Source: Rhodomicrobium sp. R_RK_3 (GTDB lineage Bacteria; Pseudomonadota; Alphaproteobacteria; Rhizobiales; Rhodomicrobiaceae). Taken from it: DNA of 64,000 bases. The translations under genes and the position numbers were made by a program. A model generated the notes under the pieces. It saw only the letters and a list, made by a program, of their open reading frames with translations. It did no database searches and was not told where the DNA came from. Location of the stretch: contig NZ_MWLK01000036.1 of NCBI RefSeq assembly GCF_002198715.1, forward strand, positions 62,001 through 126,000, read 5' to 3'. Of this stretch, positions 38,522 through 46,412 are shown one piece after another. Position 1 is the first letter of the stretch. Each line of letters starts with the position of its first letter.

Positions 38522-39403
38522 TCATGCTTGAGCGATTTCTCGCGCCAGTTGAGCAACCGGATCCGCGATCAATCCATCGGGGGTCAAAGGCAGGGATGCG
38601 GTGAAGGCGAGGTCGGGAAGCTTGACGTCCGTGCGCACGATGCGCAGCGCGCCGGTTGCCAATTCGCGGGGGATGACGACGGGGGGAATGACGCTGATGC
38701 CGATGCCGTCCTCGGTCATGCGGACGATGGTGGAGAGGGAGGAGTTGGAGAAGATGCGGGGGGCGGGAAGTTCGGCGCGGCTGAGCGTGTCGCGCAAGGT
38801 GAGATAAGGCCGCGTGGTCTTCGGGAAGGTGATGATTGGCATTTCGGTGAGCCGCGCCAAAGGCACCGGCTCGGGGCCGAGATCGATGTCCGAGCGCACG
38901 ACGAAGGCGAGCGGATAGCGGCAGAGATCGTAATTGGTCATGTTCGGCTGGCTGACCGGGCCGAGCAGGAAGGCCATGTCGAGCTCATGCACGACGAGCG
39001 CGTCGCGCAGGTTCGGCGAGACGTCGACGACAATGTCCAGCGTGATACCGGGGAAGGTGGAATTCACGCGTTCGATGAATTTGGCAAGCCAGGTGTGAAC
39101 GATGGTTTCCGACACGCCGAGCCGCATCAGCCCGCTGAGCGCGGCGGGTGCGGCAACGGCACGCATCATGTCGGCCCGCAGCCGCAGCATCCGCTCGGCA
39201 TAGTCGAGCAGTTCGCGCCCCTTCGGCGTCAGGCTGACGGAGCGGGCGGCGCGGTCGAACAGCCGCAAGCCGAGCTCGGTTTCGAGCGCGGCGACGCGCT
39301 GCGAGACGGCGGGCTGGGTGGTGTTGAGGCGCTCGGCGGCACGGCGGAAGCTATTGAGCTGCGCCACCCAATAGAACACTTCCAGACTGCGTATCTCCGG
39401 CAT
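38522..39403 (-). CDS. LysR-family transcriptional regulator
   Basis: A 293-residue LysR-type regulator. Residues 1-60 are the winged helix-turn-helix (SLEVFYWVAQLNSFRRAAERLNTTQPAVSQRVAALE, then LFDRAARSVSLTPKG); the remainder is the effector-binding domain with two Rossmann-like subdomains. Helix-turn-helix core and domain boundary are normal. The ATG at 39403 (MPEIRSLEVF) is preferred to 39448, as the helix-turn-helix then starts at the usual place. It lies immediately upstream of the DUF1445-liv operon on the same strand, with a T-N11-A site between. The inducer is unknown. Confidence 0.92.
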   Translation of the reverse strand: MPEIRSLEVFYWVAQLNSFRRAAERLNTTQPAVSQRVAALETELGLRLFDRAARSVSLTPKGRELLDYAERMLRLRADMMRAVAAPAALSGLMRLGVSETIVHTWLAKFIERVNSTFPGITLDIVVDVSPNLRDALVVHELDMAFLLGPVSQPNMTNYDLCRYPLAFVVRSDIDLGPEPVPLARLTEMPIITFPKTTRPYLTLRDTLSRAELPAPRIFSNSSLSTIVRMTEDGIGISVIPPVVIPRELATGALRIVRTDVKLPDLAFTASLPLTPDGLIADPVAQLAREIAQA

Positions 39404-39586
39404 CGGCGACCTTGCCCCCCAGATCACGCCGATTCCGGATGGTTTCATCCAGAATCAGCGGGCTGACGAGCGGTAGACGTTATGCAGTTTTGTTCATCCC
39501 GCTCCAGGACAAGGTCGCACGCGATCGCGCCGAAATCATGAGTTTTTTATTCAATTAGCAATAAATCGCCGAAAGATTGTCATCGA

Positions 39587-41635
39587 TCAGGCCGGCGCCG
39601 CTTGTTGCCTCGCCGCCGAGACGTATTGCAAGGCGATGACGGCGATGACGATGGCGCCGCCGAGCGCCGGCTTATAGGGCAACGTCCCGCCGAGGAGCGA
39701 GCCGGTGATGCCGTCGATCAGCCTCGGGAAGATCAGCAGCAGCCCGCCGAAAGTCAGCAGCACGGTCTCGATGAGGTTGTTGCGCCGGAAGATCTGCCGC
39801 TGGGCCGCGAAAGCCAGCGCCGCGATGCCCGCCGCCGCCAGCAGGGTGACGGCCGGAATATCGAGCCAGCTTCCGCCAGCCGGGATCTTCAGCAAAAGGC
39901 CGCCGCCGATCGGGTCGAGCACGAAGACGAAAGGCATCAGGAAGGCCGGCATCGTATATTTCCACGATTGCAGCGTGGTGATGTAGGGGTTGCCGCCGGT
40001 GATCGCCGCCGCCGCGAAGGGCGAAAGCGCCGTCGGGGGCGAGACCTCCGAGAGCACGGCATAGTAGAAGATGAACATATGCGCGGCGTAGTCCGGCACG
40101 CCGAGCTTGGTCAAGGCGGGCGCGGCGATGACGGCGCAAATGATGTAGGACGCCGTCACCGGCACCGCGAGGCCGACGATCCAGACAATCAGCGCCGTAT
40201 AGATGGCGGTCAGCAGCAGGCTGCCGCCGGCATAGTCGATGGCGATGGCGGAGAATTTCAGCCCCAGCCCGGTCAGCGTGACGACGCCGACGATGATGCC
40301 GGCGCTGGCGCAGGTCACCGCCGCCGTCAGCACGCCGATGGTACCGTCCGCCAGAGATTTCAGCAGTTTCGGCGGCACCAGTGCGGTGTCGCTGCGCAGG
40401 AAGCTGGTGGCGAAGGACAGACCCGTCGCCCAGAGCACGGCGCGCTCGGCGGAGAAGCCCATCAGCATGAAGACGATGATCGAGATCAGCGACAGGAAGT
40501 GGAACCAGTAGGTGCGCGCCAGCTTGCCGGCCGTGCCCTTCGGCGTCGAGAACACCGCGCCGCCGCCGCTGCCGCTCTTGGCCGCTTCCAGCTCGACCAT
40601 CACCAGAATGCCGAAATAGTAGAGAATGGTCGGGATCGTCGCCATCAGGATGACGTCGAAATAAGAGATCTTCAAAAACTCCGCGATCAGGAATGCCGCC
40701 GCGCCGAGCACCGGCGGCGACAGGATCGCGCCGAGACCGCCGGCCGCCAGCAGGCCGCCCGCCGCGTTCTGGGTGAAGCCCGCCTTCTTCAGCATCGGAT
40801 AGGCGACGGAGCCGATGGCGACCGTGGTCGCGACGCCCGAGCCGGACGGGCCGCCCATCAGGAACGAGGCGAGCACCACCGAGCGGCCCGCCGCGCTGCG
40901 CTTGCCGCCGAGCGCGGCAAAGGAGAAGTCGATGAAGAACTTCCCCGCCCCGGAATGCTGCAGGAAGGCGCCGAAAATCGTGAACAGGATGATCAGGCTC
41001 GACGACACGTCGACCGCGACGCCGAAGATGCCTTCGAGCGTCATATAGAGGTGCCCGGTCAGCCGCTCGAAACCGTAGCCGCGATGTGTCCAGGGCTGCG
41101 GCAGATAGGGGCCGTAATAGGCATAGGCGAGGAACAGCAGCGCGACGATCGGCATGATGATGCCGGTCGACCGGCGCGTCGCCTCCAGCAGCAGCACGAT
41201 GAAGGCAATGCCGACTACCAAGTCCATGCGGTCGGGCAGGATGGCGCGGTCGCCGAAATCGGGGCCTTGGTATAGGATATAGCCGATCACGCCGAGGCTG
41301 GCCAAGCCGAGCAGGAAGTCCCAGCTCCGGATGCGGTCGCGAAACCGCTCCGCCACAGGGAACAGCAGATAGACCAGGAACAGCACCAGGCCGACGTGAA
41401 CGGGCCGCAGGATATAGGCCGGCACGATGGCGTAGGCGGCATAGAGGTGGAACAGCGACACCGCCGCCGCGAAGAGGGTGATGGCAAGGCCGAGCTTGCC
41501 GGTCAGCCGGTTGGTGCGGCCTTCCTCCTCCTCGATATATTTCTGAGCTTCGGCAAGGGCCGCTTCGTCAAGTTCGGCGGAGGCGATGCCGGCTCCGCCG
41601 GCCGGATTCGCGGTCGCCTTGGTTGTCTCCGCCAT
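39587..41635 (-). CDS. TRAP transporter fused permease (4TM/12TM, TAXI type)
   Basis: A 682-residue permease combining the small (DctQ-like, 4TM) and large (DctM-like, 12TM) TRAP subunits in one chain, as is usual for TAXI-type TRAP transporters; about 16-18 hydrophobic helices can be counted. Recognisable blocks are GPSGSGVATTVAIGSVAYPM, AAGGLGAILSPPVLGAAAF and SEVSPPTALSPFAAAAITGG. It takes up carboxylates with an ion gradient. It starts 11 bp after the binding protein gene with GGGAGAG before the ATG. Confidence 0.93.
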   Translation of the reverse strand: MAETTKATANPAGGAGIASAELDEAALAEAQKYIEEEEGRTNRLTGKLGLAITLFAAAVSLFHLYAAYAIVPAYILRPVHVGLVLFLVYLLFPVAERFRDRIRSWDFLLGLASLGVIGYILYQGPDFGDRAILPDRMDLVVGIAFIVLLLEATRRSTGIIMPIVALLFLAYAYYGPYLPQPWTHRGYGFERLTGHLYMTLEGIFGVAVDVSSSLIILFTIFGAFLQHSGAGKFFIDFSFAALGGKRSAAGRSVVLASFLMGGPSGSGVATTVAIGSVAYPMLKKAGFTQNAAGGLLAAGGLGAILSPPVLGAAAFLIAEFLKISYFDVILMATIPTILYYFGILVMVELEAAKSGSGGGAVFSTPKGTAGKLARTYWFHFLSLISIIVFMLMGFSAERAVLWATGLSFATSFLRSDTALVPPKLLKSLADGTIGVLTAAVTCASAGIIVGVVTLTGLGLKFSAIAIDYAGGSLLLTAIYTALIVWIVGLAVPVTASYIICAVIAAPALTKLGVPDYAAHMFIFYYAVLSEVSPPTALSPFAAAAITGGNPYITTLQSWKYTMPAFLMPFVFVLDPIGGGLLLKIPAGGSWLDIPAVTLLAAAGIAALAFAAQRQIFRRNNLIETVLLTFGGLLLIFPRLIDGITGSLLGGTLPYKPALGGAIVIAVIALQYVSAARQQAAPA

Positions 41636-41646
41636 GTCGTCTCTCC

Positions 41647-42633
41647 CTACTCGACCTTCACGCCTTTTTCGGCCAGGAACTTCACGGCCCCCGGATGGAA
41701 GGGAATGCCGCCGGTGTTGGCGGTCTTCTGATTGTCGAGCTTGATGTTGGCGGCTTCCTTATGCACCGCGATCAGGTCGTCCTGCTTGTCGAACACCGTC
41801 TTGATGATGTCGTAGGCCATCTTCTCGGACATGTTCTCGTTCACAACCAGGACGTTCCACACGCTCGACGCCTTGTTGTCGGCGGTCTGGCCGGGATAGA
41901 CCGACTTGCCGATTGGCGTCGCGGCATAGAGCTTGCCATGCTTGGCGTTCATTTTCTCGACGAGGTCGGAATGGTCGATCAGCTTCAGCGTGGTATTCGG
42001 CGTGGCGGCGAGGTCGGTGATCGCCGCCGTCGGCAGGCCGCCGACCCAGAAGAAGGCGTCGATCTTGCCGTCCTTGATGGCGCTCACCGATTCTGAAGCG
42101 CCAAGTCGGGTGCGGTTAATGTCCTTGTCCGGATCGAGGCCGGCGGCTTCGAGCACGCGCAGCGCCATAACTTCGGTCGCGCTGCCCGGCGAGCCGGTGG
42201 AGACCCGCTTGCCCTTCATCTCGCCGACGCTTTTGATCCCGGTCGCCTCGGTCGTCGCCACATGCATGACGTTGGGATAGATCACGGCAAGCGTGCGGAT
42301 CGGCAGTTTGGCGGTGAACTTGCCCTGGCCATTGGCCGCGTCGAGCCCGGCATCGACCATCGAGAAGCCGACTTCGGCCTGTCCGGCGCCGATGGCTTTC
42401 AGATTGTCGACCGAGCCGCCGGTGACTTCGGCGGTCGCCTGAATGCCGGGAAGGGCCTTGGTCAGGATGTTGGCGAGGCCGCCGCCCATCGGATAATAGA
42501 CGCCGCCCGTGCCGCCGGTAACGATGGAAATCTGGGTGGACTGGGCCTTGGCCGCGCCCGTGCCGCCAAGCGTCAGGGCGCCGAGCGCCAGCAGCGCGAC
42601 AGGCATGATGACGCGATGATTGAAATTGCGCAT
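41647..42633 (-). CDS. TAXI-family TRAP transporter solute-binding protein
   Basis: A 328-residue periplasmic protein with a signal peptide (about residues 1-31, ending AAKA) and the TAXI fold: ISIVTGGTGGVYYPMGGGLANIL at the start, then ATEVTGGSVDNLKAIGAGQAEVGF-like segments, MKGKRVSTGSPGSATEVMALRVLEAAG and FFWVGGLP. TAXI proteins bind dicarboxylates or amino acids such as glutamate. It heads a two-gene operon with the fused permease, with a promoter-like TATAAT upstream. The neighbouring LysR and liv-DUF1445 genes on the same strand could be functionally linked, but a 184-bp gap separates them. Confidence 0.93.
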   Translation of the reverse strand: MRNFNHRVIMPVALLALGALTLGGTGAAKAQSTQISIVTGGTGGVYYPMGGGLANILTKALPGIQATAEVTGGSVDNLKAIGAGQAEVGFSMVDAGLDAANGQGKFTAKLPIRTLAVIYPNVMHVATTEATGIKSVGEMKGKRVSTGSPGSATEVMALRVLEAAGLDPDKDINRTRLGASESVSAIKDGKIDAFFWVGGLPTAAITDLAATPNTTLKLIDHSDLVEKMNAKHGKLYAATPIGKSVYPGQTADNKASSVWNVLVVNENMSEKMAYDIIKTVFDKQDDLIAVHKEAANIKLDNQKTANTGGIPFHPGAVKFLAEKGVKVE

Positions 42634-42713
42634 GTTTCCTCCTTGCGACCTCTAAGATTCTGATTTTTGACGCTTTTGGCCCTCAAGAGTGACGTTCTCC
42701 CGAAAGCCCCGCC

Positions 42714-42719
42714 ATTATA
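42714..42719 (-). promoter_or_regulatory. TATAAT -10 hexamer for the TRAP operon
   Basis: On the minus strand a perfect TATAAT (42719-42714) lies 80 bp before the binding-protein start. A candidate -35, TTTGGA, stands 16 bases upstream and is weak. A 50-80 base leader is predicted. Confidence 0.4.
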
Positions 42720-42783
42720 TACGGCTGGCCGCATTTCCAAATTATACATAGGTGCACATAGCGCAATGCATTTCGCGCCGGGA

Positions 42784-42791
42784 TGTATACA
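42784..42791. promoter_or_regulatory. TGTATACA palindrome, GntR-type operator-like
   Basis: A perfect eight-base dyad TGTATACA, resembling the TTGTATACAA core bound by FCD-class GntR regulators, sits about 65 bp upstream of the TATAAT. A TATACAT at 42743-42749 makes a further inverted copy with ATGTATA at 42783-42789. Apart from these signals the 384-bp interval 42634-43016 holds no gene I can support. Confidence 0.35.
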
Positions 42792-43016
42792 GGCGCGGCA
42801 GCGGTGCCGCCAGTCGCGGCAATTTCGCGCAGGTTGCAAAATTTCGCTAGCCCGCCAATGAGTTGGAACATTATGGCACGAAGGCGGTTGAGTGCAAGGA
42901 CCTGCTCACCCTTGAGTTGCGTCGCCTGAAACCTAGGATGGCGGAGCCATGTGCGTTGGCCCCGAATTGCCATATGGCGGAGGTTTTGTTAACCATGAAG
43001 CGGTGCTAGAAAACCC

Positions 43017-44033
43017 ATGGACCCTTTGCCGATGCAAGCACACGACCGGGCAATGGCCGGGGACGATGCGTTCCGCGAACTGGCCGATTTCGCTCCTGTC
43101 TTGATCTGGCGGGCTGGCCCCGACAAGCTGTGCAATTGGTTCAATAAGCCATGGCTCGACTTCGTCGGGCGCAGCCTGCAGCAGGAGCTCGGCCTGGGAT
43201 GGGCGGAAGGCGTCCACCCGGATGATTTGGAGCGGTGCCTCGCCACCTATGACGCCGCTTTCGATGCGCGCAAAGCCTTCAGCATGGAATACCGTCTCCG
43301 CCGCCATGACGGCGAATTTCGCTGGCTGCTCGACAATGGCTCGCCCTTCTACCGCAACGGCGAATTCGCGGGATTCTTCGGCAGTTGCGTCGACGTCACC
43401 GAGCACAAGCGCGCCGAAGCGCATCAGCGGCTGATGATCGATGAGCTCAACCACCGGGTCAAAAACGCCCTCTCCATCGTGCAGAGCCTCGCCCAGCAAT
43501 CTTTCGGCGGCCCGGCGTCCACCACGGCGGAAGCCGCGAGCGCGTTCGAATCCCGGCTGCATGCCTTCTCCAACGCCCATGATCTGCTTGCCGACGACAG
43601 TTGGCAGGCGGCCTCGCTCGACAAGGTTCTCGGGAAAGTCCTGGCACCATGGTGCGGCAATGCCGGCCGCTACGCCCTCTCCGGCCCACCGGTGAGCCTG
43701 CCGCCGCGCACGGCCGTCACCTTCGCCATCGCGATGCACGAGCTGTGCATGAACGCGGTGAAATTCGGCGCGCTCTCCACCGAGGCGGGCCGTGTCCATG
43801 TTAACTGGTCGACGCGATCGGATCCCGCCCCCCGCTTCGAGCTGGAATGGCGCGAGGAGGGCGGCCCGCCGGTCGCGCCGCCCTCGCATCGCGGTTTCGG
43901 GCTGCGCATGCTGGAGCGGGCTCTGGCGGCGGAACTTCAAGGTGACATCGCCGTTCAGTTCCAGCCGGCAGGACTGGTATGCACCATCCGCGCACCCTTG
44001 CCCGAGGCGGCTTCCGCAATGGCGAGTTCATGA
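43017..44033 (+). CDS. PAS-HWE sensor histidine kinase
   Basis: A 338-residue cytoplasmic kinase. A PAS domain (residues about 18-132, with FAPVLIWRAGPDKLCNWFNKPW, then HPDDLERCLATY and FGSCVDVTEHKRAEA) precedes an HWE kinase core: MIDELNHRVKNALSIVQSLAQQ with phospho-acceptor His146, the N-box HELCMNAVKFGAL and the WREEGGP and GFGLRMLERAL segments with the HWE-type Trp. HWE kinases are typical of alphaproteobacteria. The stop overlaps the start of the receiver gene (ATGA, 44030-44033), so they are a coupled pair. The PAS ligand is unknown; no membrane segment is present. Confidence 0.9.
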   Translation: MDPLPMQAHDRAMAGDDAFRELADFAPVLIWRAGPDKLCNWFNKPWLDFVGRSLQQELGLGWAEGVHPDDLERCLATYDAAFDARKAFSMEYRLRRHDGEFRWLLDNGSPFYRNGEFAGFFGSCVDVTEHKRAEAHQRLMIDELNHRVKNALSIVQSLAQQSFGGPASTTAEAASAFESRLHAFSNAHDLLADDSWQAASLDKVLGKVLAPWCGNAGRYALSGPPVSLPPRTAVTFAIAMHELCMNAVKFGALSTEAGRVHVNWSTRSDPAPRFELEWREEGGPPVAPPSHRGFGLRMLERALAAELQGDIAVQFQPAGLVCTIRAPLPEAASAMASS

Positions 44034-44407
44034 CCGGCCCCCTGTTTCAAAAACATATTCTGACGGTCGAGGACGAGCCGCTGGTGGCCATGTTGCTCGA
44101 AGACATGCTCGAACAGGAGGGCGCCATCGTCGTCGGCCCCTCGATGCGGCTCGACCAGGCCATGGAGCTGGCCCAGACCCGCAAGATCGACGCCGCCATT
44201 CTCGACGTCAATCTCGGTGGCCAAAATAGCTTCGCCTTGGCGGAGTTGCTGAAGGAGCGCGGCGTGCCGCATCTGTTCGTCACGGGCTATGGCGAATCCG
44301 TCCGCAGCGAGGCCCAGACGGACGCCCCGATCCTGGCCAAACCCTTCCGCGTCACCGAAGTGCGCGATGTCCTCGTCCGGCTGCTCAGCGAGACGGCGGG
44401 GCGTTGA
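44030..44407 (+). CDS. Single-domain response regulator (CheY-like)
   Basis: A 125-residue receiver with no output domain: VEDEPLVA, phospho-acceptor Asp59 in AILDVNLGG, T in FVTGYG and K in LAKPF. Single receivers paired with HWE kinases usually pass phosphate to, or bind, another partner such as an ECF-sigma anti-factor system. ATG 44030 is set by the four-base overlap with the kinase stop; a longer in-frame start at 43979 would run inside the kinase. The gene is convergent with, and ends 11 bp from, the MFS gene. Confidence 0.92.
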   Translation: MTGPLFQKHILTVEDEPLVAMLLEDMLEQEGAIVVGPSMRLDQAMELAQTRKIDAAILDVNLGGQNSFALAELLKERGVPHLFVTGYGESVRSEAQTDAPILAKPFRVTEVRDVLVRLLSETAGR

Positions 44408-44417
44408 GCGCGAGGCC

Positions 44418-45674
44418 TTATTCCAGGCTCACCGGCCGCGTCATCGAAAGCGCGGCGGCAACCCAGAAGCCGATCGCCGTGATGACCGCGCCGGCGAAGA
44501 TCGCCAGCAGCACCCCGTCATAATTCTGCGTCGCCGCCCAGAGCGCTGCCGCCCCGGCCGGCGCCGCCGCGCGCGCGATCAGCGACGGCCCCGACAGGGC
44601 GCCGTTGATCGCCCCGTAGGCCCGCCGGCTCAGCATGTCCAGCACCGCCATGCCGCGCACGATGGTCATGATGCCATTGCCCGCGCCGTAGATGACCGCC
44701 ACGGCGGCCATGCCGGCGAAGTCCGGCGGCAGCAGCAGGATGGCAATGATCGCGATCGGGAAGGACACCACCACCAGCGAGCCGATGCGCCGGATCGAGG
44801 CGTGCGGCGCGAACAGCCAGATCAGCACCCGCCCCGCCACCTGCGCCGGACCGATGCAGCTCAGCACCGCGACGGTCGCCGTCGCGTCGAGCCCGCGCTC
44901 GATCAGCAGCGGGTAGAAATGGAAGGTGAAGGCGGAATAGCTCGCGGTATAGGCCGTGAAGGCAAGCGCAAGGGCCCAGAAAACGGGTGTGCGCAGGGCC
45001 TGGTGAAGGGCGCCGCGGTCGCCGGCCGGGCTCGCATCGGTTCTTGGCGATGGACGCGGGATGGCGTCCTGCGACGGGCGGATGGCGCCGTAATAGAGGC
45101 CGCCGCAGAGGATGATGTTGACGAGGCCGAGGCCGACCAGAGCACCGCGCCAGCCGACCTGATCGATCAGGATCTGGATCAGCGGAATGAAGACGGTGCT
45201 GGCGAAACCGCCCCACAGCGTCAGCGCCGTGATGCCGCGCCGCGCCTGATCCGGCCCGACGCGCCGCGCAACGACGGCGAAGGCCGGCTCGTAGAGCGTC
45301 GCCGCCTGCAGGCAGCCGATGCCTGCGAACAGCACGTAGAAGAGCGCAAGGCTCTCGACTTGCGACCATGCCAGCATCAAGAGGCCGGCAAGAATCGAGG
45401 CCGCGCCCATCACCGCGCGCCCATGCCCCCGGTCGATGGCGGCGCCGACCGGATAGGCGGCGAGCCCGCTGAGCGCGAGGCCAAGCGTCGCCGCGCCGTA
45501 AAGCTCGGGCTTGGACCAGCCGAGATCGCGCTCCATCGCCTGAGCAAGCTGGGGAAAGCTGTAATAGAGCGTGCCCCAGGAACAGATCTGCCCGATGCCG
45601 AGCGCGGTGATGAACCAGCGATCCGAGCGGGCCGGGCGGCTGGGGCCTGGAAGGGTTTCGGAGGCGGCAGTCAC
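44418..45674 (-). CDS. MFS transporter
   Basis: A 418-residue inner-membrane protein of about 12 helices. The first half has ITALGIGQICSWGTLYYSF and DRGHGRAVMG (MFS loop 2-3); helix 5 begins YEPAFAVVARR, which resembles the arsenite/organic-acid type of uncharacterised MFS exporters. The central loop (about 200-225) is proline-rich. No regulator is adjacent, and the substrate is unknown. The 3' end faces the receiver gene. Confidence 0.87.
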   Translation of the reverse strand: MTAASETLPGPSRPARSDRWFITALGIGQICSWGTLYYSFPQLAQAMERDLGWSKPELYGAATLGLALSGLAAYPVGAAIDRGHGRAVMGAASILAGLLMLAWSQVESLALFYVLFAGIGCLQAATLYEPAFAVVARRVGPDQARRGITALTLWGGFASTVFIPLIQILIDQVGWRGALVGLGLVNIILCGGLYYGAIRPSQDAIPRPSPRTDASPAGDRGALHQALRTPVFWALALAFTAYTASYSAFTFHFYPLLIERGLDATATVAVLSCIGPAQVAGRVLIWLFAPHASIRRIGSLVVVSFPIAIIAILLLPPDFAGMAAVAVIYGAGNGIMTIVRGMAVLDMLSRRAYGAINGALSGPSLIARAAAPAGAAALWAATQNYDGVLLAIFAGAVITAIGFWVAAALSMTRPVSLE

Positions 45675-46412
45675 GCGGGCTCTCGGGCCGGCGGCATGAT
45701 CGGTTGGCGGGAGCGTTGACGGCGGGAGGGCATGGGAGCTGGCTGCGTTGCGGTTCGCGGTGTGCCAAGGGAGCTTAGCAGGATCGGATGGCGAGGAAAC
45801 CCGGTTTCGGACTCGGCGGGGAGAGCCGGCAAAATTTGCCGCGGCGTTTGAACCGCTTGCGCGCCCGGAGCGTCGGAACTCGCGAGACGTCGAGATGTCG
45901 CTGGGTCTCCCACCACGGCTTTCCCCCTCACCCCGGCGATCGGCACCCGCCGCTCGCCCCCCTCTGACCGCGCGGGAGAGGGCGGACGCAACAGCGTCAG
46001 GGGAGAGGGGCTTTTTTTGGCTTACCGAGTTGGCCGCCTTTAGGCCGCAGCATCCGGAGGCCGCGGAGACGCTCGCGCACGGAAATCCGTCATTTAAAAC
46101 CGCCTGTTAGCCGGACCGCCGTCGGTCGCTGAGACCGTTTCCCGCCTCGCGGCCGGATTCGTATTGCAGTTGAAACAAACCGTAAAAAACGGCGTGGAAT
46201 GCGAATGGATGCCGATGCAGACTTGTCACTGCGGGTTCGGCGGCTGATCGATCGCCTCGCCGGCAGATCGCTTAAAACCTATCAACACATCCCGGAGACA
46301 GCCAAGTCCGAAGCAGCACGACTTGCAGCGGTGCGAACGGCTGCGTGGGTGCGAGTAAGCGCTGCCCGATGGCGGCCCAGCGAATTGACATAGAACCGTT
46401 GCGAGGAATGAC
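45675..46412. other. 738-bp intergenic region with GGAGAGGG-type repeat
   Basis: No gene is supported here. The part 45922-46018 is a repeat block: CCCCTCACCCCGGCG, GCGGGAGAGGG and CAGGGGAGAGGGG followed by seven T, a member of the family described at 57942. The part 46020-46412 is less GC-rich and precedes the HrpF-like gene, with GAGGA six bases before its ATG. An open frame at 46199-46393 has no coding character. No tts or PIP box could be recognised. Confidence 0.6.
45922..46018. repeat. GGAGAGGG/CCCTCACC repeat copy, T-tract-ended
   Basis: Contains CCCCTCACCCC, GGGAGAGGGCGGACGC and CAGGGGAGAGGGGCTTTTTTT. The GGAGAGGG...GCGTCAG...GGGGAG order repeats that of the copy at 57942-58074. The terminal hairpin-like sequence with seven T could end plus-strand transcripts. 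Confidence 0.5.

Noticed and set aside
39602-41275. Plus-strand frame opposite the TRAP permease
   Set aside because: Antisense of a strongly hydrophobic protein gives a charged, low-complexity product without family motifs.
46385-46390. TTGACA just upstream of the HrpF-like gene
   Set aside because: Too close to the start: a -10 would fall on the ribosome-binding site.
46199-46393. 64-codon frame just before the HrpF-like gene
   Set aside because: No Shine-Dalgarno, no similarity to known chaperones, and the frame is Arg/Ala-rich like other chance frames.
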